Part shown: one piece after another, positions 8,326 to 17,214 of the stretch
Layout of the letters: every line of letters starts with the position of its first letter
How positions within the stretch are numbered: position 1 is the stretch's first letter
From: Hymenobacter puniceus
GTDB lineage: Bacteria > Bacteroidota > Bacteroidia > Cytophagales > Hymenobacteraceae
Length of the DNA stretch: 64,000 nucleotides
Direction: 5' to 3'
Assembly: GCF_014333525.1 (NCBI RefSeq)
Contig: NZ_JACSCX010000002.1
Location: 496,001 to 560,000 of the forward strand
Made by a program: the position numbers and the translations under genes
Notes under the pieces: generated by a model
Database searches by the model: none
The model's input: only the letters and a program-made list of their open reading frames with translations
What the model was told of the DNA's origin: nothing

Positions 8326-8613
8326 CTAGAACAGCAGGCCGCCGCTGGCGTCGCGCGGGGTTTTGGGCACGCGCCTAGCGGCGGGAGCGGGGGCTGGTGC
8401 CTCCGGTTCCGGCAGCTCCTCGTCCTGGTCGAGGTTCTCAAAAACCCGGTCGATGGCGTCTTCAGCGGTGCGCAGCTTCTGCTTGCAGAGGCGGATGAGC
8501 GTGGCCGAGCGCTGCACGCGGGCCGTCAACTCGTCTACGTCCACGGTATCGGTTTCCAGGGCCCGCAGAATGGTTTCCAGTTCGGCTATGGCGTCGCGGT
8601 AGGTTGTTTCCAT
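8326..8613 (-). CDS. xseB: Exodeoxyribonuclease VII small subunit
   Basis: The small subunit that binds in several copies to XseA and makes active exonuclease VII, which degrades single-stranded DNA. The 95-residue protein has the typical two-helix N-terminal part (YRDAIAELETILRALE, then LIRLCKQKLRTAED) and a Pro/Ala-rich acidic tail. It lies downstream of xseA on the same strand. The usual tight xseA-xseB junction is broken by a 105-bp palindromic element (8641-8745), so expression may be uncoupled. Confidence 0.92.
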   Translation of the reverse strand: METTYRDAIAELETILRALETDTVDVDELTARVQRSATLIRLCKQKLRTAEDAIDRVFENLDQDEELPEPEAPAPAPAARRVPKTPRDASGGLLF

Positions 8614-8640
8614 TTGAGTGATGGGGTAATGGGGTTATAA

Positions 8641-8745
8641 AGAACGTCATGCAGAGGCGCCGCCAAAGCACCTCGCCAGTATGCTGATGAATGGTACCAC
8701 AACGTCAGCACGCGAGATGCTTCGCTCCGCTCTGCATGACGTTCT
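8641..8745. repeat. Palindromic element, GAACGTCATGCA family (copy 1)
   Basis: AGAACGTCATGCAGAG at one end is matched by its exact reverse complement at the other end, with a second inner pair (AAGCACCTCGC / GCGAGATGCTT, one mismatch). The interior (CCAGTATGCT, AACGTCAGCACGCGAG) is shared with the copy at 24440-24522. It sits between xseA and xseB. Confidence 0.85.
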
Positions 8746-8770
8746 ATTTTGTGACTCCTTTCCGGTCGCC

Positions 8771-10114
8771 TCATCTCTTCCCCGCCATTTCCAGTAGCCG
8801 GATTTCGGCGCGGTGCAGCAGGCGCTCGGCGGCCAGCTGCAGTTGAAAGCGCCGGGCCAGCAGCTGCTCGCGGCGGCGGCGGTGCAGGTAGCGGAAGCGC
8901 CGGGCCAGCAAATTGCCCAGGCGGCGCAAGTGGCGGTGCTGGCCTTCGGCGGCGGCGTGGGCGGCTCGCTGCACTGCCTGGCGCTGCTGGCCGAGTTGCA
9001 GCTCCTGCTGCCGCAGGCGCTGCCGGGCCAGCGGTGCCGTGGCGCGCACCCGCTGGCGTAGCGCCGAATGATGGTCGTGCAGGCAGCTTTGCGCCGATTG
9101 GTGCGTACGTCGGCCCAGCCTGTCCAAGTGGGCGGCGGCGGCGTACAGGCTCTGCTGCGCCAGCTCCTGTACCCGGCCCCCGTATCCGTCAAACACGGCA
9201 TCGAGGCGGGCCAGCCTATCCGAGAGGAAGGCGGCCACGGCAGTCGGCGTTTTCAGGGCCAGATGCGCGGCCATGTCCACCACGGCTTCATCCCGCTCGT
9301 GCCCAATGCCGGTGAGGATGGGTAGCGGAAATGCGCCAATAGCCGCCGCCAGCCCGTAGTCGTCGAAGGCCAGCAAATCGGTTTTGGAGCCTCCGCCCCG
9401 GATGATAACCACCGCATCGAACCGGTGGCGGTGGGGCCGGATGGTGTCCAGTGCTGCCCGGATGCTGGCCGGCGAGTCGTCGCCCTGCATGGCCGCCGGA
9501 AACAAGGTCAGCGAAAACGCATACGCCGACTCCTCCAGCTGGCGCACGAAGTCCTGGAAGCCCGCCGCCGTCGGCGACGAAATAATGGCCAGCCGCTGCG
9601 GGGCCAGCGGCAGCGGCAACGCCCGCTGCCGTTCCAGCAAGCCCTTTTCTTCGAGCTTGCGAATGGTTTCGAGTCGCTGCCGGGCCAGCTCGCCCACCGT
9701 GTAGGTGGGGTCGAGGTTAAGCACATCGAGGCTCAGTCCGTACTGCTCATGAAACTTGATCTGCACCCGCAGCATAATTTTCAGGCCGGGGCGCAGCTCC
9801 TGGCCGGTGTGCTCGGCGAAGGCCGGGGCCAGCTGCTGGTAGCGCTGGCTCCAGATGGTGGCGCGGGCCTGAGCCTTAAGCTGGGCGCCGCGGCCGGTCT
9901 GGTGCTGGTCGGTGAGGGTGAGGTAGCAGTGGGCGCCGGCAAAGCGCGGCAGCGTGAGGTCGGCAATTTCGGCCACAACCCAGTAGGAATCGGCAAACCG
10001 CTCGGTCAGGGTCTGCTTCACGCGCAGCAGCAACTCGGCCAGTGGCAACGCCACAGGCGGTGCAGAGGTGGGCGGCAAGCCTGGGTCGGAACGGCGGTTG
10101 TAGAGCGGTGGCAT
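8771..10114 (-). CDS. xseA: Exodeoxyribonuclease VII large subunit
   Basis: Catalytic subunit of exonuclease VII. The 447-residue protein has the N-terminal OB-fold domain (about 15-120, with YWVVAEIADLTLPRF), the central catalytic domain (PQRLAIISSPTAAGFQDF; RFDAVVIIRGGGSKTDLLAFDD; LTGIGHERDEAVVD; LKTPTAVAAFL) and a long coiled-coil C-terminal arm. The frame is open to 10450, but that extension overlaps the neighbouring gene on the same strand. The ATG at 10114 (MPPLYNRRSD) gives the normal family length, so it is chosen. Confidence 0.95.
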   Translation of the reverse strand: MPPLYNRRSDPGLPPTSAPPVALPLAELLLRVKQTLTERFADSYWVVAEIADLTLPRFAGAHCYLTLTDQHQTGRGAQLKAQARATIWSQRYQQLAPAFAEHTGQELRPGLKIMLRVQIKFHEQYGLSLDVLNLDPTYTVGELARQRLETIRKLEEKGLLERQRALPLPLAPQRLAIISSPTAAGFQDFVRQLEESAYAFSLTLFPAAMQGDDSPASIRAALDTIRPHRHRFDAVVIIRGGGSKTDLLAFDDYGLAAAIGAFPLPILTGIGHERDEAVVDMAAHLALKTPTAVAAFLSDRLARLDAVFDGYGGRVQELAQQSLYAAAAHLDRLGRRTHQSAQSCLHDHHSALRQRVRATAPLARQRLRQQELQLGQQRQAVQRAAHAAAEGQHRHLRRLGNLLARRFRYLHRRRREQLLARRFQLQLAAERLLHRAEIRLLEMAGKR

Positions 10115-10170
10115 GGCAGGTAAAGGTAGGGCCTGCGCGCCGCCCATGCCAGCGCATTCTAGCGCAAACG

Positions 10171-10785
10171 TCAGGGGCGGGGCAATGGCTGGAACCGGTA
10201 GCCCACCTGCAAGCCCGCACCGGCTTGCACTTGCACGCTCTGCGTGCCACCCACCGGAGATGGTGGACGCCACACGCTGACTCCCAGAAAGCTGTCCAGT
10301 ATCAGGCGGCGGCCCAGGGCACATTGCCGGCCCGCCAGCACTTGCACCTGTATAGAGGCACGGTGGAAGCTGGCGTTGTTCTGCGGGTATTTCAGGTAGT
10401 TGGTGTTGCTGTTGTGCTGGGTGGCTTGCAGATTGGCACCCGCAAACCAACCCGTCAGGGGCTTAGGATGGCGGCGGCGGAAGTAGTGGCGCAGCTGTGT
10501 CCCCACCGCGTAGTACCGATCACGCCTCATGTAATCATCCTGGACGTAGCCGCCTCCATTGTCGATAAGGGCGAAGCTTTCGTACGAGGAGCCGTAATAG
10601 CCTACGCTGCCCAACACCGACCACTGTGCCGACAGCTGCCGCTCGTAGCCTAGCGTGAAAACTCCGGGAATAAGGCCATGTGTACCCAACTTAATAAGCC
10701 GGGGAACCGGTGCGGTAGTAATAGTGGTATCGGGTGCGGGCGGCAGTGTGGCGGCACCCAAGGCTAGCGCATAGAAAGCGGACAT
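10171..10785 (-). CDS. Predicted outer-membrane beta-barrel/secreted protein
   Basis: A 204-residue protein with an N-terminal hydrophobic stretch (signal-like, ALALGAATLPPAP) followed by strands with alternating hydrophobic residues. These are typical of small porin-like barrels (GVFTLGYERQLSAQWSVLGSVGYYG ... AGLQVGYRFQPLP). Such proteins in Bacteroidota are usually annotated as DUF3575 or outer-membrane beta-barrel proteins; I cannot assign it more closely. It precedes xseA by 56 bp on the same strand, with no functional link visible. Confidence 0.6.
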   Translation of the reverse strand: MSAFYALALGAATLPPAPDTTITTAPVPRLIKLGTHGLIPGVFTLGYERQLSAQWSVLGSVGYYGSSYESFALIDNGGGYVQDDYMRRDRYYAVGTQLRHYFRRRHPKPLTGWFAGANLQATQHNSNTNYLKYPQNNASFHRASIQVQVLAGRQCALGRRLILDSFLGVSVWRPPSPVGGTQSVQVQAGAGLQVGYRFQPLPRP

Positions 10786-10911
10786 ACAGATGTAGAAATA
10801 GCCAGCAGAAATAACAGAGCTAATCCTATACGAACTTCAGCAGCGAATATTGTGGCTGCTACAGACTGGGGCGCCCGCAACTTCAGGCCGGATCTGCCAG
10901 TATGGGTTGCG

Positions 10912-10919
10912 TATCTTTG
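10912..10919 (+). promoter_or_regulatory. -7 box for the glycosyltransferase gene
   Basis: TATCTTTG matches TAnnTTTG. It lies after the first possible ATG (10902), which supports the second ATG at 10950 as the real start. Confidence 0.45.
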
Positions 10920-10949
10920 CCGCTGATTTTTTGGTCTGCTCCCGTATTT

Positions 10950-11714
10950 ATGCCCCAACCGCCCGCCTCTGCCACCTACCTGACCCAGCAAACCCTCACT
11001 GTGCTTGTGCCGGTGTATGACGAAGAAGAGAGTTTGCCGCAGTTTGTGGTGGAGATGGACAAGTTCCTGGCCCAGACGCCGGTGCCAACTACTGTGCTCT
11101 TCGTCAACGACGGCTCCAAAGACAACTCGTTGGCGCTGCTGCGCGACATCACGCGCCGGAACCCGGCTTACCACTTCATCAGCCTGAGCGAAAACCGGGG
11201 TTTGAGCACGGCCATCAAGGCGGGCGTCGACCACTGCCGCACCACGCTGGTCGGCTATATTGATTCCGATATTCAGACCACGCCGCTGGACTTCCTGCAG
11301 TTCTTCGAGTTTCTGCCCGAGTACGATATGGTGAACGGCATCCGGGCCAAGCGCCAGGATACGGTGGTGAAAAAGCTGTCCTCGAAAATTGCCAACACCG
11401 TGCGCCGCACGCTTATCAACGACGGCATCGAGGACACAGGCTGCCCGCTGAAAATCATTAAGATTGAGTACGCCCGGCGGCTGCCGCTGTTCCACGGCAT
11501 GCACCGCTTCCTGGGGGCGCTGGTGCAGCTGCAGGGCGGCCGCGTGAAGCAGCTGCCGGTGCGGCACTTTCCGCGCTTCGCTGGCACCGCCAAGTACAAC
11601 CTCTGGAACCGCGCCTGGAAGCCGCTGGTCGACACATTTGGCTTCCGCTGGATTCGGAGCCGCTGGAAAAACTATGAGATAGGGGAGAATAGTCAATTAG
11701 ATATTAAGAATTAA
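10950..11714 (+). CDS. Family 2 glycosyltransferase, DPM1/ArnC-like (polyprenyl-phosphate sugar synthase)
   Basis: Likely moves a sugar from a nucleotide donor to a polyprenyl phosphate on the cytoplasmic face. The 254-residue protein has the GT-A nucleotide-binding start (LVPVYDEEESL), FVNDGSKDNS, the donor-site segment SENRGLSTAIKAG and a metal-binding DSD in YIDSDIQTTP. It ends without the paired C-terminal membrane helices of ArnC, so it is DPM1-like and probably membrane-associated only at the surface. The start at 10950 is preferred because a promoter box overlaps the earlier ATG. A LAB_N membrane protein follows 108 bp later and may serve as its membrane partner. Confidence 0.88.
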   Translation: MPQPPASATYLTQQTLTVLVPVYDEEESLPQFVVEMDKFLAQTPVPTTVLFVNDGSKDNSLALLRDITRRNPAYHFISLSENRGLSTAIKAGVDHCRTTLVGYIDSDIQTTPLDFLQFFEFLPEYDMVNGIRAKRQDTVVKKLSSKIANTVRRTLINDGIEDTGCPLKIIKIEYARRLPLFHGMHRFLGALVQLQGGRVKQLPVRHFPRFAGTAKYNLWNRAWKPLVDTFGFRWIRSRWKNYEIGENSQLDIKN

Positions 11715-11822
11715 GAATTCCGTGGCTGCGCGTAGAGCATAGGAATAGTGTGGGCAGGCAGGTAGGCTACATAAGGCTTCAGCCAATTTTTAATTCTTGA
11801 TTCTCAATTTTTAATTCAAAAG

Positions 11823-12452
11823 ATGGAGCGACTTGCGCTGGGTATTGGCCTCACCTCGCAGCTGCTGTTCAGTAGCCGTATTGTGCTGCAGTGGGTACAG
11901 AGCGAGCGGGCCAAGCGGGTGCTGGTACCCACGCTGTTCTGGCAGATCAGCCTGATTTCGTCGTTTCTGATGATCATCTACGGCATGCTGCGCCACGACC
12001 CCGTGATTCTGGCGGCGCAGCTGGTCAGCTACGCCATCTACATTCGCAACCTGCAGCTGCTGGGCGAGTGGCGTAAGCTTAGCGCGCCGTTTCGGGTGGG
12101 CGCCTACGTGTTTCCGGTGGCTATGCTGGCGTGGTTTGGCGTCGGCAACCAGCACTTTAGCTTGCGGGCCATGCTAAGCCACGGCATTCCGGCTGGGGTG
12201 CTGCTGCTGGGCGCGGTGGGGCAGGCGGTATTCCTGCTCCGGTTTGTGTACCAATGGCTGTATTCCGAGCGCAAAGGCGAGTCGGTGCTGCCGCTGGGCT
12301 TTTGGGTGGTGAGCTTTGTGGGCTCGGTGCTGATTCTGACTTATGCCATCCTGCGCCGTCCCGTGGATATAGTGTTGATTGTGGGCAACATCTTTGGAAC
12401 CGTGGTGTACGCCCGCAACATCGTGCTGCTGCGCCGGGAGTTACAGGGGTAG
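11823..12452 (+). CDS. Tandem LAB_N membrane protein (lipid-A-disaccharide synthase N-terminal-like)
   Basis: A 209-residue membrane protein made of two copies of the LAB_N module. Copy 1 (about 5-78) reads SRIVLQWVQSERA ... LFWQISLISS ... YIRNLQLL. Copy 2 (about 115-205) reads LRFVYQWLYSERK ... GFWVVSFVGS ... YARNIVLL. Single LAB_N proteins occur next to DPM1-like glycosyltransferases and ArnT-like transferases in lipid A and glycolipid loci, where a part in flipping or presenting the lipid-linked sugar is suspected. The order GT2, LAB_N and nearby GT-C genes repeats that pattern here. The duplication probably reconstitutes a dimer in one chain. Confidence 0.85.
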   Translation: MERLALGIGLTSQLLFSSRIVLQWVQSERAKRVLVPTLFWQISLISSFLMIIYGMLRHDPVILAAQLVSYAIYIRNLQLLGEWRKLSAPFRVGAYVFPVAMLAWFGVGNQHFSLRAMLSHGIPAGVLLLGAVGQAVFLLRFVYQWLYSERKGESVLPLGFWVVSFVGSVLILTYAILRRPVDIVLIVGNIFGTVVYARNIVLLRRELQG

Positions 12453-12469
12453 TTGGTTTTATAGGTATT

Positions 12470-12520
12470 AGTTGCTGGTTGTTAGTTGATACCAATATTG
12501 ACAACTGACAACCAGCAACT
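12470..12520. terminator. Bidirectional hairpin between convergent genes
   Basis: AGTTGCTGGTTGT (12470-12482) pairs with ACAACCAGCAACT (12508-12520), with a second inner AGTTG/CAACT pair. The 3' arm overlaps the stop of the minus-strand GT-C gene. The same wording (TTGTCAGTTGCTG) reappears at about 50850. Confidence 0.65.
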
Positions 12521-14217
12521 CATTTGGGCTCTACGATAGTGACACGCCAGAAGCCGCCCTTGCGGTTGCGGTCTAGGAAGAAGCTGTCGGCGACATGCAG
12601 CCGTACCTGGTTGCGCCAGGCGGCGGGCAGCTGCCGGGCCACTTTGGCGCCGGTTAGCACAGCTACCGGGCGGGTAGGGCGCAACAGTACCGAGTCGGCG
12701 GAACGCGGCCAGGCTGGTGCCGCCCGGCCGGCGCGCCATATTTCCTTGATGTGCAACTCTTCCAGCGTGTACCAGGGCAGGTGCGCCAGTGCCGGATTGC
12801 GCTGCAGCACATCGGAGCGGCGCAGCCCGGGTTCGGCTTTGCGCTCCGACCATACGGCGTGCGCCGGCAATAGCAACGATACCAGCACGGCCATGGCCGT
12901 AAGTGCCACGCCCACCACAAAAGTGGGCTGCACCACTTGGCGCAACGCCCGGCCCAGCACCCCGGCCAGCCCCCAGAATAGCACCACAGCGCATCCAAAG
13001 GGCAGTGAGCCAATGCCAAAGCCCGGCAGATTGGCTACGGCCATAGCTACTGGCACCGTGGCGAACAGCAGCGTCAGCAGACCTGCCCAGATGCGCAGCA
13101 ACCTAGCTTCCGGCTGTAGCGTGGGTTGCTGGCGCAGAAGTGTCTCGAAATGGCGCAGCAGCCCGGCTACCAGCATGGCCAAGGGCGGCATCAGGGGCAG
13201 CATGTAACGTTCCTTTTTTTCGGGCACTAAGCTCAGCAGCAGCAGCGAGAGCAGCAACCACGCCAGCACAGTGCCATAGGGGACATAGCGGCTGGCGCGC
13301 GGCCGTGCAAACGGCACGGCCAGCACTGCCACCGCCACGGGCGCCCAAATGCCCGCAAACACCGGAAAGTTCAGGTAATTCCAGAACGGGCGGGAATGGC
13401 GGTCCACCCACGAGGTGGCTTCCAGCCGGGCTATGGCCAGCGCCGCCGGTGCTACCGTATCTTGAATGGTAAGGTACGCCGGCCAGGACAGACCTACTAC
13501 CAGCCCCAGTACTGCCAGCAGCAGCAGCCCACGCTTGCGGGCCAGTGTAAGCGGGCCTCGCGCCGGGTTCAGGCGTGGCACCCCAAAGCTCACCAGAAAC
13601 GGCAGCAGCATAGCATAGGGCGTTACAGGACCTTTGCTCAGGATGGCACCGCCCAGCAGCAGCCCACTAAGCGCAAACCACCAGCCGCTGCCTTTGACCG
13701 CATTCCAGGCCCGGGCCAGCGCCCAGAGGGTGCCTACCAGCAGACTGTTGGCAAAAATGTCCCAATGGCCTTCGCGCCCGACCGTAATCATGAGCAAACT
13801 GCTGGCCAGCACCAGTGCCCCCAGCCAGGCCGTGCGGCCCGGTGCCTCACTTTCGCCGGGCAAGTGGCGGGTCAGCTCCCGCATCAGGCCCCAGAAGAAA
13901 AATACCAGCAGTGTGGACATAACAGCTGCCGGCAGGCGCAGCAGCGCGGGGTTGGCCGGCTGGCCCGTAAGCTTGATGACACCGGCCACGGCCCAGGTTG
14001 GCAAGGGCGGTTTGGCCAGGCGTAACGCGCCGTTCATCGTCGGGATAATCCAGGATCCGCCGGCCGCCATTTCGCGGGCTGCTACAAAATTACGGGCTTC
14101 CATCAGGTTCACCTCGGCATTGCCTAAGTGCACAAAAAAGGAAAACACGCACACCAGCGCCACCAGTGCCACCCGTAACCGCGTGCTTTCAAATGCAGCA
14201 AAAGAACCGGTAAGCAT
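12520..14217 (-). CDS. ArnT-like GT-C glycosyltransferase (PMT_2 / GT39-GT83 type)
   Basis: A 565-residue integral membrane transferase that should take a sugar from a polyprenyl phosphate and add it to an acceptor on the outer face of the inner membrane. The first periplasmic loop carries the GT-C signature (EARNFVAAREMAAGGSWIIP, then LRLAKPPLPTW). About twelve helices follow, with KKERYMLPLMPPLA in the middle and a C-terminal soluble tail. It follows the epimerase by 6 bp on the same strand, which suggests one operon. The acceptor could be lipid A, LPS core or a glycoprotein. Confidence 0.85.
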   Translation of the reverse strand: MLTGSFAAFESTRLRVALVALVCVFSFFVHLGNAEVNLMEARNFVAAREMAAGGSWIIPTMNGALRLAKPPLPTWAVAGVIKLTGQPANPALLRLPAAVMSTLLVFFFWGLMRELTRHLPGESEAPGRTAWLGALVLASSLLMITVGREGHWDIFANSLLVGTLWALARAWNAVKGSGWWFALSGLLLGGAILSKGPVTPYAMLLPFLVSFGVPRLNPARGPLTLARKRGLLLLAVLGLVVGLSWPAYLTIQDTVAPAALAIARLEATSWVDRHSRPFWNYLNFPVFAGIWAPVAVAVLAVPFARPRASRYVPYGTVLAWLLLSLLLLSLVPEKKERYMLPLMPPLAMLVAGLLRHFETLLRQQPTLQPEARLLRIWAGLLTLLFATVPVAMAVANLPGFGIGSLPFGCAVVLFWGLAGVLGRALRQVVQPTFVVGVALTAMAVLVSLLLPAHAVWSERKAEPGLRRSDVLQRNPALAHLPWYTLEELHIKEIWRAGRAAPAWPRSADSVLLRPTRPVAVLTGAKVARQLPAAWRNQVRLHVADSFFLDRNRKGGFWRVTIVEPK

Positions 14218-14223
14218 GCGGGC

Positions 14224-15237
14224 CTAGGAACGAGAGGTGAGGGGCACCGAAGCCAGATCAGCGGGCGCTGCCTGCGTGTCCAGCCAGCCAATGAACTGGC
14301 GCAGCCCTTCGGCCAGCGTGGTGCGCGGCTGGTAGCCCAGCAGGCGCCGGGCCTTTTCGCTGTCGGCGTAGGTGATGTCTACGTCACCGGCCTGAGTGGC
14401 CTGGAACTCTAGCACCGGTTTCACCCCCATTGCTTGGCCGATGGCCGCCACCAGTTCCAGCAGGGGCACAGGCTGGCTGTTGCCCAGGTTCACGGTTTCA
14501 TAAGTCTCTGGGTGGGTCAGCAGGTACTCCAGTCCCCGCACGATACCGTCAACGGTGTCGGCCACGAATGTGTAGTCGCGGGCCATGCTGCCATCGCCGT
14601 ATACCGGAATGGGCTGGCCGGCCCGCAACAGGCGCGCAAACTTGTGGATGGCCAGGTCGGGGCGCTGCCGCGGGCCATACACGGTGAAAAAGCGTGCGTT
14701 GAGCACACTCATTTTGTACAGATGGTGGTACGTAAACGTAAGCTCCTCGCCGGCCAGTTTGCTGGCAGCATAAGGCGAAATGCAACGGGCCAGCAGCGGC
14801 TCATCCTCGCGAAATGGCGTACGTGGCGTGTTGCCATACACCGACGACGACGACGCAAAAAGCAGCGTTTTAACGTCTTGCTGCCGCATCCATTCCAGTA
14901 GGTGCGTGGTGCCGAGTACGTTGTTTTCCATGTAGGCCGCCGGCTCGCGCAACGACGGCCCTACACCGGCTTTAGCCGCCAGATGAATTACGGCATTGTA
15001 CGTAATACCGGCCGGCAAAGCAGCTGCCAGTGCTGCCGGGCCTTGCCGCAGGTCGGCCTGGCAAAAGGTGAAATTCAGGTACTGCTGCAGCTTACCCAGG
15101 TTATCTTCTTTGATGGTCTGGCTGTAAAAAGGGTCGAAATTATCAAGGCCAACCACCTGATAGCCATCAATTAGTAGCCGTTCACAAAGATGAGAGCCAA
15201 TAAATCCGGCCGAACCGGTCACTAATACAGTACGCAT
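14224..15237 (-). CDS. NAD-dependent nucleotide-sugar epimerase (UDP-glucuronate 4-epimerase-like)
   Basis: An extended short-chain dehydrogenase/reductase of 337 residues. The NAD-binding GSAGFIGSHLCERLL is at the N-terminus, the catalytic triad segments are SSSSVYG and YAASKLAGE, and YGPRQRPDLAIHKF lines the sugar site. This last motif is typical of UDP-glucuronate or UDP-glucose 4-epimerases of the GAE subgroup, so UDP-galacturonate or UDP-galactose is the likely product. The chosen start is MRTVLVTG; an upstream ATG at 15264 would add nine unlikely residues. It probably supplies the donor for the co-located glycosyltransferases. Confidence 0.88.
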   Translation of the reverse strand: MRTVLVTGSAGFIGSHLCERLLIDGYQVVGLDNFDPFYSQTIKEDNLGKLQQYLNFTFCQADLRQGPAALAAALPAGITYNAVIHLAAKAGVGPSLREPAAYMENNVLGTTHLLEWMRQQDVKTLLFASSSSVYGNTPRTPFREDEPLLARCISPYAASKLAGEELTFTYHHLYKMSVLNARFFTVYGPRQRPDLAIHKFARLLRAGQPIPVYGDGSMARDYTFVADTVDGIVRGLEYLLTHPETYETVNLGNSQPVPLLELVAAIGQAMGVKPVLEFQATQAGDVDITYADSEKARRLLGYQPRTTLAEGLRQFIGWLDTQAAPADLASVPLTSRS

Positions 15238-15393
15238 GCAGCAGCAATAGAATGAGTCCGCCAAAGGTCGGGAAGTTCGGCAACTAACAGACAGAACAGG
15301 TATTGATGCAGTAGTGAGCTGTTTCTGTACGCTGCCAGTGCCTTTGGCGATGAATAGACGTGAGGATGCGCAGTTTGTTTTAATTTTATTTTA

Positions 15394-17067
15394 ATGAATC
15401 AATCTGCGTCTTCTTCTGCCGGCATTTCCGCCAGCTCTCGGTATTGGCTTTGGGGGTTTGTATTGCTCCTGGCTGTTAGTATGTTATGCGGCCTGAATGC
15501 CTGGGGGCCGCTGGAAAGCAGTGAGGCGCGATACGCCGAAATCGGACGCGAGATGTTGGCCAGCCACGACTGGCTGCACCCGCGGCTGCTGGGTATCGAG
15601 CACTTTCATAAGCCACCGCTCACGTATTGGCTGACGGCCGTTGGGCTGGCTATAGCTGGCCCGACGGCGCTGGGCGTGCGGCTGCTGCCGGTGCTGGCCG
15701 TGCTGGCGCAGGTGCTGCTGGTGTACGGCCTGGGCAAGCTGCTTTTTGGCGGCAACCAGACCCGGGCCCGCACGGCAGCCATCATCTACGGCACGCTGCC
15801 GGTAGTGCTGGTGTCAGCCTTCAACGTCACGACGGATGTGTACCTGGCCACGCTGGAGCTGGGTGCCGCTTACGGCATCCTGCGCCACTACCACAGCGGC
15901 CGCTGGTGGGGGCTGTATCTGTTCTGGCTGGCGCTGGGGCTGGCGTTTCTTACCAAGGGCCCGGTTGGATTTGTGCTACCTCTGATGGCGGTGGTGGCGC
16001 ACTACTTCCGGCGCGGCCAGGCGCGGCGGCCTTTCACTTGGCACCATGCGCTGGGTATCGGGCTGTCTGGGCTGGTGGGCCTGACGTGGTATTTGCTGCT
16101 GCTACGGGAAAATCCGGCGTTCCTGCGCTACTTCGTGGTGGGGCACACCATCGACCGGTTTGCCAGCGCCGAGGCTTTCGACCGGGCCAAGCCATGGTGG
16201 TTTTATCTGGTGCTGGCCCCCGCTACCAGCTTGCCGTGGGCGGTGGTGCTGGTAGTCCAGGCTATCCGAACGGGTTGGGCTGGCTTACCGCAGCTGTGGC
16301 GCAATGTGCTGGTGTTCTGGGTGCTGGTGCCGCTGGTTTTTTTCTCGTTGTCGCAGTCCAAGCTGCTGCTCTATGTGTTGCCCATGTTTCCGGGGGTAGC
16401 GCTGCTCACGGCCTACTACCTGCACGAGCTATCTGAAAAAGCTGCCCACCGCTGGTACCGCGGCTTGCTGGTGCTGTGGGCGCTGCTGCTGCTGGCACTG
16501 GCCGTGTTGCCGGCCGTGGCCGGGCCCCTGCAGCTGGCTCTGGCGCCCACGGCCACTCTGCTGCCAGCGCTGGGGTTGGCCATTTTGGCGCTGAGCGTAT
16601 GGCGTAGCCGCCAACTGTCTTCGGTGCTGCGGCTGCTGCCCGCTGCAACCATCTTTACCGCCACGCTGGTGCTGGCAGCGAAGCCTGTTTTACAACAGAA
16701 TGAAGTGAAATTTCGCGGAACACGGCCAGTGGCCGCACTGCTGCAAGCGCACGGGCTGGCCAATCGGCCGGTGCTTGTATACAATGAGCTGCTGCCTTCG
16801 CTGGCTTTTGCGCAGGGCCGTATTCCGGTTTCGCTGTATGCCGGCAATTCTCATTTGCAGCGAGAGACGCAGTTTGAGCGGGACACGCGCTGGCGCCAAA
16901 CCAACATAAGCGTCTTCAATTTGCCGCCTGCTCGCCTCGATTCGCTGCTGCGTCTGCAGCCGGTGCTGTTGGTGCGGGGTGAAGCAGCTGTAAACGAAAA
17001 CTGGCTGGGCCAGCGCTTCTCTCATCACCTGGATCTGCCGCCCTGGCGCGTGTACTACAACTGGTAA
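15394..17067 (+). CDS. ArnT-like GT-C glycosyltransferase, second copy
   Basis: A 557-residue membrane transferase of the same GT-C class as 12520-14217. The diagnostic first loop is very clear (LESSEARYAEIGREML, then FHKPPLTYWL), as is the later SKLLLYVLPMFPG motif. About twelve helices precede a soluble C-terminal stretch. It is transcribed divergently from the epimerase operon, with an AT-rich leader (TTTAATTTTATTTTA) just before the ATG. Two such enzymes next to a DPM1-like synthase suggest sequential or alternative additions of the same lipid-linked sugar. Confidence 0.87.
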   Translation: MNQSASSSAGISASSRYWLWGFVLLLAVSMLCGLNAWGPLESSEARYAEIGREMLASHDWLHPRLLGIEHFHKPPLTYWLTAVGLAIAGPTALGVRLLPVLAVLAQVLLVYGLGKLLFGGNQTRARTAAIIYGTLPVVLVSAFNVTTDVYLATLELGAAYGILRHYHSGRWWGLYLFWLALGLAFLTKGPVGFVLPLMAVVAHYFRRGQARRPFTWHHALGIGLSGLVGLTWYLLLLRENPAFLRYFVVGHTIDRFASAEAFDRAKPWWFYLVLAPATSLPWAVVLVVQAIRTGWAGLPQLWRNVLVFWVLVPLVFFSLSQSKLLLYVLPMFPGVALLTAYYLHELSEKAAHRWYRGLLVLWALLLLALAVLPAVAGPLQLALAPTATLLPALGLAILALSVWRSRQLSSVLRLLPAATIFTATLVLAAKPVLQQNEVKFRGTRPVAALLQAHGLANRPVLVYNELLPSLAFAQGRIPVSLYAGNSHLQRETQFERDTRWRQTNISVFNLPPARLDSLLRLQPVLLVRGEAAVNENWLGQRFSHHLDLPPWRVYYNW

Positions 17068-17214
17068 CGATAGGTGTAACTCCGCAAAACGGGGTGGTGT
17101 CTGTTTGAGCCTATAGCAGGGGCGGCAGTTGTTTGGTCTGCAAAATTGCCGCGCTATTGCCTGTTTCCGCGTACTTTGGCTTTCCCAATCAGACTTTCCA
17201 CCAACTCAATTCCC

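Noticed and set aside
10115..10450. 112-codon N-terminal extension of xseA
   Set aside because: It overlaps the neighbouring barrel gene, has no family similarity, and the ATG at 10114 gives the normal XseA length.
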